A DNA stretch of 64,000 nt, taken from Alcanivorax quisquiliarum. GTDB lineage: Bacteria; Pseudomonadota; Gammaproteobacteria; Pseudomonadales; Alcanivoracaceae. Numbering within the stretch: the stretch's first letter is position 1; the number at the start of each line of letters is the position of its first letter. Where the stretch lies: contig NZ_JALKII010000005.1 of assembly GCF_023051175.1 (NCBI RefSeq), positions 124,001-188,000 of the forward strand, written 5' to 3'. The notes below the pieces were generated by a model. The model was not told where the DNA came from and ran no database searches. It saw only the letters and a list, made by a program, of their open reading frames with translations. The position numbers were made by a program, and so were the translations under genes. Below, piece by piece: positions 1-8,000 of this stretch.

Positions 1-1
1 T

Positions 2-361
2 CTGCAAATCTGGGTGCGCCCGGATCGTGTCGGCGGCACGCCGCGCTATCAGGAGCTGCCCGCCAGCGATGTGGCGCAGTGGCTGATCGCCAGCCCCGAC
101 GGCGAGAACGGCAGCCTGGTGCTGCGTCAGGATGCGCGGCTGTGGCTGCTGAGAGGCGATGTGTGGCAAGAACGTGCGATCGCGGCAGGTCGGCTGTTTT
201 ATTTGCATCAGATACGCGGCGAGCGCCGGGTCGGCGACACCGTATTGCGCGGCGGCGACGCCGCGACCGTGTACGGGCAGCCTGAGCTGCTATCGCAGGC
301 AGGGGAAAACAGCCAGACGTTGTTGTTCGATCTGCCCGAGCAGGCGCCATATCTGCCTTGA
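2..361 (+). CDS. Pirin / YhaK-family bicupin protein, C-terminal part (5' truncated by window edge)
   Basis: The reading frame is open from the first bases of the window and ends at TGA 359-361. About 119 residues are visible. They start with an LQIWVRPDRVGG segment followed by a second cupin barrel (ARLWLLRGDVWQ, LRGGDAATVYGQ), as at the C-terminal end of pirin/YhaK-like proteins. Some members act as quercetin dioxygenases or redox sensors, and the function here is not known. The N-terminal cupin with the metal ligands lies outside the window. The following doxX gene is a frequent operon partner of pirins. An internal GTG at 14 is not the true start. Confidence 0.75.
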   Translation: MQIWVRPDRVGGTPRYQELPASDVAQWLIASPDGENGSLVLRQDARLWLLRGDVWQERAIAAGRLFYLHQIRGERRVGDTVLRGGDAATVYGQPELLSQAGENSQTLLFDLPEQAPYLP

Positions 362-409
362 ATTGTTTCAACCCTTACCCAAAAAAACGAACTGAACTGG
401 AGACTCAAA

Positions 410-798
410 ATGGACAAGCTCAACCCTGGATTTTGCTCGCTGGCCGCTTCTTGCTGGCATTGATGTTCGTGCTGGCCGGCTATGACAAAATCGGCGGCTT
501 CGAAGGCACGCAGCAATATATGGCTTCTGTCGGCGTGCCCGGTGCGCTCTTGCCGCTGGTGATTCTGGCGGAACTGGGGGGTGGCCTGGCGATCGTGTTC
601 GGCCTGCTCACACGAGTGGCCTCGGCGGGCCTGGCGATATTCACTATACTGGCGGCGCTGCTGTTCCATGCAGATAGCGATTATGTGCAACAGCTGTTAT
701 TCATGAAGAATATTTCCGTCGCTGGTGGTTTGCTGATCCTGGCCGCCGCAGGCCCCGGGCGTATCAGTATCGATCACAAGCTGGGCTGGCGCTGGTAA
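410..798 (+). CDS. DoxX-family membrane protein with apparent 1-nt frameshift near its start
   Basis: Four hydrophobic helices and the pattern GRFLLALMFVLAGYDKIGGF identify a small DoxX-family inner-membrane protein of about 130 aa. The function is poorly defined; relatives are linked to redox or thiol stress. The only start with a good ribosome binding site (GGAG at 399-402, ATG at 410) is in another frame from the body. Reading ATG gives MDKLNP, and slipping back one base at 424 joins it exactly to WILLAGRF, the usual DoxX N-terminus. A lost C in the run at 424-426 (CCCC to CCC) explains this. The alternative in-frame TTG at 358 has no ribosome binding site and encodes a polar leader unlike the family. 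It could be a sequencing error or a true mutation. The gene is followed by a terminator. Confidence 0.75.
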
Positions 799-809
799 TC
801 CCCCATGTC

Positions 810-846
810 GCTGGCGGCAACCGCCGCCAGCATTCATTTTTTCTAC
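810..846 (+). terminator. Rho-independent terminator after doxX, abutting the rutE ribosome binding site
   Basis: A perfect 9-bp stem (GCTGGCGGC at 810-818, GCCGCCAGC at 823-831) with a 4-nt AACC loop is followed by ATTCATTTTTT. The rutE Shine-Dalgarno GGAG begins at 847, directly behind the T tract, so the hairpin may also act as an attenuator for rutE. Confidence 0.8.
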
Positions 847-857
847 GGAGTTGATCA

Positions 858-1460
858 ATGAGCCTTTCTGATCCGGTGTTGGCGAACGATGTTCTGGCAC
901 AGCTTTTCACCGAGGCGCGCACCCACGTGCAGTGGCAGGATCGTGCAGTGTCCGATGAGCAGCTACAAGCCCTTTATGAGTTGGCAAAGTGGGGGCCAAC
1001 CAGCATGAACTGCTTTCCGATGCGGCTGAAATTCATCAAAAGCCCTGCCGCCAAAGCCAGGCTGGTGCCGCTGCTCGCTGAAGGTAACCAGGCGAAAACC
1101 GAGGCTGCTCCGGTCACCATTATTGTCGCCTCCGATCATGCCTTTCACGAGCGTTTGCCGGTGCTCTTCCCCGCCGCGCCTGCGGCACGTGACATGTTTG
1201 CCGGCGATCAGGCACTGCGCGATGCCACCGCTTTTCGCAACAGCTCGTTGCAGGCGGCCTACCTGATCATGGCCGTGCGTGCGCTGGGGCTGGATGCCGG
1301 CCCGATGTCCGGCTTTGATGCACAGAAAGTGGATCAGGAATTTTTCGCCGGCACCGAGTGCCGCACCAATCTGCTGATCAATGTCGGTTACGGCGTTGCC
1401 GAGAAACTGTATCCGCGTGGCCCGCGCCCCGGTTTTGACGAGGTGGCGGAGATTTTGTAA
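858..1460 (+). CDS. rutE: RutE/HadB-type nitroreductase family protein (putative malonic semialdehyde reductase)
   Basis: A 200-aa FMN nitroreductase-fold protein. It contains the WGPTSMNCFPMR segment near residue 50, the FRNSSLQAAYLIMAVRALGLDAGPMSGFD core and the terminal RGPRP.F motif typical of the RutE/HadB subgroup. In E. coli RutE reduces malonic semialdehyde to 3-hydroxypropionate with NAD(P)H during uracil breakdown. No other rut gene is nearby, so a general quinone or nitro reductase role is equally possible. The start ATG has GGAG 8 nt upstream. It stands alone between two terminators. Confidence 0.8.
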   Translation: MSLSDPVLANDVLAQLFTEARTHVQWQDRAVSDEQLQALYELAKWGPTSMNCFPMRLKFIKSPAAKARLVPLLAEGNQAKTEAAPVTIIVASDHAFHERLPVLFPAAPAARDMFAGDQALRDATAFRNSSLQAAYLIMAVRALGLDAGPMSGFDAQKVDQEFFAGTECRTNLLINVGYGVAEKLYPRGPRPGFDEVAEIL

Positions 1461-1466
1461 GTGCCG

Positions 1467-1500
1467 GGCTGTGTGCGCTGGCGTTTCGGCGCGCACAGCC
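1467..1500. terminator. Hairpin between convergent rutE and the AstE/AspA-like gene
   Basis: A 12-bp stem with one wobble or mismatch (GGCTGTGTGCGC at 1467-1478, GCGCGCACAGCC at 1489-1500) fills the 47-bp gap between two convergent stop codons. There is no strong T tract on either side, so it is only a probable bidirectional terminator. Confidence 0.55.
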
Positions 1501-1507
1501 GTTATCG

Positions 1508-2875
1508 TCATTCGGCGTTGTGGTCTTCCGGCTCCGGTTCCGGCGCCGGCTCTGGTTGCGGCGCCGGTTCCGGTTCTGGTTCTGCGCCAGCGGCGGGCGG
1601 CTCTCCGCCATCGAGGTCATCGGCTGCCGCATCATCGGCTGCCGCATCGTTCAGTGTGGCGGCGCCGTCATCCGAAGTGGCCGGCGCATCTGTGTCGGTC
1701 ACTGCCTGCGCGGCACGTGCAGCTTCTTCCCGTGCGGCTTCCTGCTGCACCTCCTCCGGCGCTTTCTCCACGCCCAGGTGATAGGCCGCAAAGCCGGTAT
1801 GCACCACCTGGTTTTCTGCCATGCCGAGCAGCCGGCCATTGAAGGGCGCAATGATGGCGCTGCCGGTGTTGGTGACCGGATCGGTGACGGTGCCCAGCAC
1901 TTGGCCGCGACGTACCTGTTCATTGAGCCGCACTTTCGACATCAGGATGCCGCCTTGATCGGCGCGCAGCCATTGGGATTCATAAAACACCGGTTGCGGT
2001 GAGCTCCAGAAGCGCCGCGTCTTGCGCATGCCGAGATTGTCGAGCATGGTTTCGATCGCTTTCACGCCGCTGTCCACCGCGTCTTCTTCCAGCCGGTTCG
2101 GGCCGCCGGCCTCCATGGTGACAGTGGGAATTCCGGCTTTGGCGGCTGCCCCGCGCAAGGTGCCGCTGGCGGCTGTGCCATGCAACACGGTGATGCCGCC
2201 GAATGTCCGTGCGAACTCGACAATCTCCGGCTGCGTCATGTCGCCTCGTAGCTGCGCATGGTTCACACGGCGCAGTGAACCGGTGTGCAGATCCACCAGA
2301 AACTGGCAATGCACGATGATTTCGGAAAACAGCGAGTGCGCCACACGTGCGGCAGAGCTGCCCGTCGGCGTGCCGGGAAAGTAACGGTTCAGATCGCGGC
2401 GATCAGCAAGGTAACGCTCGCCGCGGCGAAAACCGTCCAGATTGACAATCGGAATGCCGATCACGCTGCCGCTGAGATTGGCTGGCTCCAGCTGATACAT
2501 CAGGCGGCGCACCATTTCGATGCCGTTGAGCTCATCGCCATGAATGGCCGCCGTCAGGCAGACGGTCGGGCCGGGGCGGCTGCCGTGGGCCACCAGCACC
2601 GGCACCGGGGTGGCAATGGAGGCGAAGGTTTGTGCCGGCGCCCAGTAGAGCGTGTCGAATTCGCCCGCCTTGACCGCATCACCGAGCAGCGCCAGCGGCG
2701 CAGGCCGCCCGTCCACTTCCGTGACCTCAGCGGCATCAGGCGCAGCAGTGGAAATCACCTGTAGCGGCGCCGGCTGTGCCGCATCGTCATCTTCCACTTC
2801 GGTGGCGAGTGCCGGCCAGCTGAGGCTGGCAGCGCAAGCCAGCGCGCCGCACACGGCGCCTCGGATGGTTTTCAT
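1508..2875 (-). CDS. Secreted succinylglutamate desuccinylase/aspartoacylase-family zinc hydrolase with acidic Pro-Glu tail
   Basis: A 455-aa protein. Residues 1-24 form a Sec signal peptide (hydrophobic core, ALA cleavage site), so it acts in the periplasm or outside. The central 90-370 region has the AstE/AspA (M14-like) zinc site: H112xxE115 in AAIHGDELNG, H197 in LVDLHTGS, the RRDLNRYFPG substrate loop and a likely catalytic glutamate at 255 (TMEAGG). These enzymes cleave N-acyl or peptide-like amide bonds; the substrate here is unknown. The last about 75 residues are low-complexity Ala/Asp and Pro-Glu repeats, a tail absent from cytosolic AstE. It stands alone, upstream of and convergent to rutE. 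Confidence 0.8.
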   Translation of the reverse strand: MKTIRGAVCGALACAASLSWPALATEVEDDDAAQPAPLQVISTAAPDAAEVTEVDGRPAPLALLGDAVKAGEFDTLYWAPAQTFASIATPVPVLVAHGSRPGPTVCLTAAIHGDELNGIEMVRRLMYQLEPANLSGSVIGIPIVNLDGFRRGERYLADRRDLNRYFPGTPTGSSAARVAHSLFSEIIVHCQFLVDLHTGSLRRVNHAQLRGDMTQPEIVEFARTFGGITVLHGTAASGTLRGAAAKAGIPTVTMEAGGPNRLEEDAVDSGVKAIETMLDNLGMRKTRRFWSSPQPVFYESQWLRADQGGILMSKVRLNEQVRRGQVLGTVTDPVTNTGSAIIAPFNGRLLGMAENQVVHTGFAAYHLGVEKAPEEVQQEAAREEAARAAQAVTDTDAPATSDDGAATLNDAAADDAAADDLDGGEPPAAGAEPEPEPAPQPEPAPEPEPEDHNAE

Positions 2876-3006
2876 GAGGTCTCCTGAAACACTGCATCGA
2901 GCGTGTTGGAGTGATAAATCGGTGTGGTGTTCCTCACCCGCACCGCTTGCCTATCGTACAGGCCGATGACAAGCGTGTGGTGATCAGCGTTTGCTGTAGC
3001 GTTGCT

Positions 3007-4887
3007 TCAGAGTGCGTCGAGGGTTTCCCAGCGGGCAAAGCGCGTTTCAAGCGTGCTCTCCAGGCTGGCCAGTTTCTCTTGTGCCTGGGCGATCTCGGCG
3101 GGTGCCTGCTGGTAGAAATCCGGTTCCGCCATGCGTGTGTGCAGCGCGGCAATATCCGCCTCCAGCTGCTCGATTTCGCCGGGCAGCTTTTCCAGTTCGA
3201 GCCGTTCGCTATAGGAAAGCTTGCGTGCGGGCGGGGTGGCAGCGGCGGGCTTGGCCGCAGGCGGCTCGGCCGGCTTTGCCGGCTTTTTTTCTTCCGGCGC
3301 CGGCGGGCGCTGGCGCAGCCAGTCCTGATAACCGCCCACATATTGATTCACACGGCCATGCTCGAACACCAGCGTGCTGGTGACCACATTGTCGATGAAT
3401 TCCCGATCATGGCTGACCAGCAACAGCGTGCCGGTGAATTGCATCAGCTGCTCTTCCAACAGATCCAGTGTTTCGGCATCCAGATCGTTGGTCGGCTCAT
3501 CCAGCACCAGCACGTTGAACGGCCGGGTAAACAGGCGTGCCAGCAACAACCGGTTGCGCTCGCCGCCGGAGAGCGATTTTACCGGCTGCCGTGCCCGCGA
3601 CGGCTCGAACAGGAATTCCTGCAAATAGCCGATCGCATGTTTGGGCTGGCCGTTGATGGTAAGAATGTCGCTGCCTTCGGTGACGTTCTCCAGCACGGTT
3701 TTTTCTTCATCAAGGGCGTCGCGCAGCTGATCGAAATAGGCGATCTCAAGCTGGGTGCCCACTTTCACCGTACCTTGCTCCGGCGTCAGCCGGCCCAGCA
3801 GGATTTTCAACAATGTGGATTTTCCGCAGCCGTTCGGCCCGATGATGCCGATGCGATCTCCGCGCAGTACGGTAATGGAAAAATCATCAATAATGCGTCG
3901 CTCGCCGAAGCTGTGGCTGATATGCTCGGCCTCGATCACCAGCTTGCCGGAGCGGGTCGCATCCTGCACCGTCAGCGTGGCCGTGCCCTGGCGATTGCGG
4001 CGTGCGGCAAACTCATTGCGCAGCGCTTTGAGTGCGCGCACCCGGCCCTCGTTGCGCGTGCGGCGCGCCTTGATACCCTGGCGAATCCAGGCTTCTTCCC
4101 GTGACAGTTTCTTGTCGAACTCGGCATTGGCGCGCTCTTCGGCCTCAAGCGCCGCCTGTTTGCCGTCGAGATATTTCTGATAATCTCCCGGCCAGCTGGT
4201 GAGGCGGCCGCGATCCAGCTCGATGATGCGCGTGGCCAGTGCCCGGATGAATGCCCGGTCGTGAGTGATGAACACCAGTGTCGCATTGAAGCTGCGCAAG
4301 AATTCTTCCAGCCAGTGAATGGCATCAATATCCAGGTGGTTGGTAGGCTCGTCCAGCAGCAGGATATCCGGCGCCTGCACCAGCGCCCGCGCCAGCAGCA
4401 CGCGGCGTTTCATGCCGCCAGACAGCCCGGCAAATTCCAGCTCGCCGTCCAGCGTCAGGCGCGACAGCACCGTGTCGACCCGTTGCGACAGATCCCAGGC
4501 GTTATGTGCATCCACTGCTGCCTGCACCGCTTCAAAGCGTTGCAGCGTGGCGGCATCGCCATTGCCGAGCTGGCTGGTGAGCTGATGATATTCGGCCAGC
4601 AGTGCACCCTGTTCGCCCAGGCCCTGCGCCACCACATCAAATACCGAACCGGCGGTATCTCGCGGCACATCCTGCTCCAGCCGTGCGATACGCAGGCCCT
4701 GGGCTTGTTCGATGCTGCCGTCGTCAGGCTGGATCTCGTCGGCAATGATCTTCATCAGCGTCGATTTGCCGGCGCCGTTGCGGCCCACCAGGCACAGGCG
4801 TTCGCCTTTTTCGATGATCAGTGACACATCTTCAAGCAGCGGCGCGGCGCCGAAACTCAATTGAAGATTACGCAAGGTCAGCAGCAT
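3007..4887 (-). CDS. uup: ABC-F family ATPase Uup
   Basis: A 626-aa protein with two fused ABC ATPase domains and no membrane segments. Walker A motifs are GRNGAGKST and GPNGCGKST, signatures are LSGGMKRRV and LSGGERNRL, and there are two LDEPTN Walker B boxes. The C-terminal 90 residues (PAKPAEPPAAKPAAA linker, then an SYSERLELEKLPGEIEQLE coiled coil) are the Uup DNA-binding tail. ABC-F proteins act on ribosomes; Uup also limits precise excision of transposons and acts at replication forks. I place the start at ATG 4887 (MLLTLRNLQLSFG) because the 26 upstream residues are not family-like. It is divergent from yfhM. Confidence 0.92.
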   Translation of the reverse strand: MLLTLRNLQLSFGAAPLLEDVSLIIEKGERLCLVGRNGAGKSTLMKIIADEIQPDDGSIEQAQGLRIARLEQDVPRDTAGSVFDVVAQGLGEQGALLAEYHQLTSQLGNGDAATLQRFEAVQAAVDAHNAWDLSQRVDTVLSRLTLDGELEFAGLSGGMKRRVLLARALVQAPDILLLDEPTNHLDIDAIHWLEEFLRSFNATLVFITHDRAFIRALATRIIELDRGRLTSWPGDYQKYLDGKQAALEAEERANAEFDKKLSREEAWIRQGIKARRTRNEGRVRALKALRNEFAARRNRQGTATLTVQDATRSGKLVIEAEHISHSFGERRIIDDFSITVLRGDRIGIIGPNGCGKSTLLKILLGRLTPEQGTVKVGTQLEIAYFDQLRDALDEEKTVLENVTEGSDILTINGQPKHAIGYLQEFLFEPSRARQPVKSLSGGERNRLLLARLFTRPFNVLVLDEPTNDLDAETLDLLEEQLMQFTGTLLLVSHDREFIDNVVTSTLVFEHGRVNQYVGGYQDWLRQRPPAPEEKKPAKPAEPPAAKPAAATPPARKLSYSERLELEKLPGEIEQLEADIAALHTRMAEPDFYQQAPAEIAQAQEKLASLESTLETRFARWETLDAL

Positions 4888-5044
4888 GAGCAGGTTCCAG
4901 ATGCAGAGGCCAGACGCGCAGCGTGGCCGCCTGGGGCCAGGATTTCCGGCGCAGCAGTGTAGCATTGTAGTGACGCAGTTACATTCCGCCCCCTGTGGCT
5001 ATGCTATGTTTGGCTGGATTCCGTTTCGGCCAGGATGCCATGCC

Positions 5045-8000
5045 ATGACGCCCCGTGTTGCCCCCTCCTGTTTGCTCAGATCGTTGCTGCTGTTGTGCCT
5101 GGCGCTGGGTCTCGCTGCCTGCGACGACAAGCCTGCGTCAGCGCCGGTTGCGCAGCAGGAGCACGCCGATACCGCCGCCGACTGGGCGCCTTATATCGCC
5201 AGCCGCTCGCCGGCACAGGTGCCGGCCTCCGGGCCGCTGCGCGTCCGTTTCACGCAGCCGGTGGTGGGCTCGGAGCAGTTGGGCCGCGCTGTCGCCGGGC
5301 TGGTCAGCATAACGCCGAAGGTGCAGTTCGAGGCGGTATTTCCCCGTGAAGACGAGCTGGTCATCAATCTGGCTGCACCGTTGAAGGCGGGCGAGCGTTA
5401 TCAGGTCACTCTTGATCCCGCCGCACTGCCGGGCGTTACCGCAAGCAGCCGATACCGTTTCGAGGTGGCGGCACTGCCGCAAAGCCTGGATCTGCGCCTC
5501 GACGGGCTGGCGCCGCTGGCGGGTGATCTGATGCAGCTGCCGGGCCAGCTGGTGACACTGGATCAGGCCGCCGAGCACGATGTGATCCGCGTTTTGCAGG
5601 CGCACCAGGGCGAGCGCCGCCTGCCGATCACCTGGCAGCATGAGAGCAGTGGCCGGCAACATACCTTCGTTATCGAACAGATTCAGCGTGGCGACAGCGC
5701 CAGCGAAGTGAGCCTGCGCTGGGATGGCCATGCGCTCGGCGCAGGACAACAAGGCGAACACCGGGTGCGGGTGCCGGCGCGGGGCGAGTTTTCCGTCACC
5801 GATGTGCGCATCACGGCGGCAGAGCGGCAATATATCGCCGTGACGTTCAGTGCGCCGCTGGCGCCCCGGCAAAATCTGGCCGGGCTGGTGCGGCTGGATG
5901 GCCGCGATGCCAGCGCCCGCGTGGAGGGTAGCCAGCTACGTATCTATCCTGCCGAAAACGTCACCGGCGAGGTGAGCCTGCGAATAGAGCCCGGCCTTCG
6001 CAACGAGCAAGGTGCGCGGCTGGGGGAAGCCTGGCAGCAGACGCTGACATTTGCCAGCCTCAAACCGGGTGTGCGTTTTGTCGGCAAGGGCGTGGTGCTG
6101 CCGAAAAATGATCAGCTGACAGTGCCGTTCGAGGCAGTGAATGTGCGCGCCGTGACAGTGACGGCGCTGAAAGTGTACCGCAACAATATCGGCCAGTTCT
6201 TTCAGCAGAACAGTCTTGGCGATGGCCACGGATTGCAGCATGTTGGACGTTATCTGTGGCGGCGGGAATTCCAGCTCAATGATTTGCCCCGTGATCGCTG
6301 GCAGCGTTACCTGCTTGATGTTTCCGAGCTGGTGGCGACCGATGAACCGGGCACGCTGTTTCAGCTCGAGCTGCGTATTGATCGCGATCAGGTGCTGATG
6401 CAATGCGCCGACAGCACCCCGACCCGGGACCCGGACCGGCCACTGCAAAACTGGGAAGCCCCCGGCCAGGTGGAATCCAGCGGCTGGGATGGCATTGAAA
6501 ACTGGTTCAACAACACCGGTTATGTGGCGTACTCCGAACGGCACAATCCATGCAGCGCGGCGTATTACCTGTACGACTACGACAACCCGGTCAGCGAAAC
6601 GCGCAACCTGATGTCATCGAATCTCGGCCTGTTGGCGAAGCAGGGCAGCGATAACCAGTTGCATGTGGTCAGCACGCATTTGCGCACCGCGCAGGCGGCA
6701 GCCGGGACAGAAATCGAGGTCTACAACTACCAGCAGCAGCGCATCGCAAAAGGCACCACGGATGCGCGTGGCATGTTGACGCTGCCGCTGGATGGCAATG
6801 CGTTTTATCTCACCGCGCAACGGGGCACCGATCGCGGCTACCTGAAACTGGCACGCGGCCTGGCACTGCCCACCAGTCATTTTGATGTGGGCGGCGTGCA
6901 GGTGCGCAACGCGGTCAAGGGCTATCTTTATGGCGAGCGCGATGTGTGGCGGCCGGGCGACGATATGCACCTGACTTTTGTGCTGGAAGATCGTGAAGAT
7001 ATATTGCCAGCGCAGCATCCGGTCACGCTGGAGCTGTACGATCCGCGTGGCAATCGCATCACCAGCCGCACCAACAATACGCCGGTGGGCAACTTCTACA
7101 CCTTTACCTTGCGCACCGACGACGATGCGCCCACCGGCCAGTGGCGCGTGCTCGCTCGGGTGGGCGGCATGGTGTTCGATGCGCCGGTACGGGTGGAAAC
7201 CATTGTGCCGAACCGGCTGAGCGTCACCCTGGATGCCGGCGAAGAACCACTGCGTGTGACCGAGCTGCCGCGGCAAGTGACGCTGGCGTCGCAGTGGTTG
7301 TCCGGTGCCACCGCCAGCCGCCTCAAGGCGGATGTCAAAGTGCGGCTGAGCCCGAAGCCGACACGCTTCGACAGTTTTTCCGATTTTCATTTTGATGATC
7401 CGGCGCGCCAGTTCAGCAGCGCCGAGCAGACCGTGTTCGAAGGCCAGCTGGATGCCACCGGCAAGGCAGCTTTTCCGCTGACCCTGCTGCATGATCGGAC
7501 GGCGCCGGGCATGTTGCGCGTCACCTTCACCAGCCGCGTGTTCGAGCAGGGCGGGCAATTCAGCATCCAGAGCCGGGCGCTGGATTACCACCCCTGGCCA
7601 CGCTATGTGGGCCTGCGCCTGCCGGCCGGCGATCAGGCGCGGGACATGCTGCTCACCGACACTGACCATCGCGTGCGCATCGCCGCGCTGGACAGCAGCG
7701 GCAAGCCGCTGGCGCGGCGCAACCTTGAGGTGTCGCTGTACAAGATCGAGTGGCGCTGGTGGTGGGATCAGAGCGGCGAATCGCTGGCGCGCTATGCCAG
7801 CAGCGCAGGCCACCTGGCGCTGCAAAGCGGCACGGTCAGCACCAATGAAGATGGCGAAGGCAGCTGGTCGCTGCGCATCGATTATCCCGAGTGGGGGCGT
7901 TATCTGGTGCGGGTGTGCGACCCCGACGGCGGGCACTGTGCCGGGCAAGTGTTCTATATGGATTGGCCGGGCTGGGCCGGGCGGGCGCGGGAAGAGCGCG

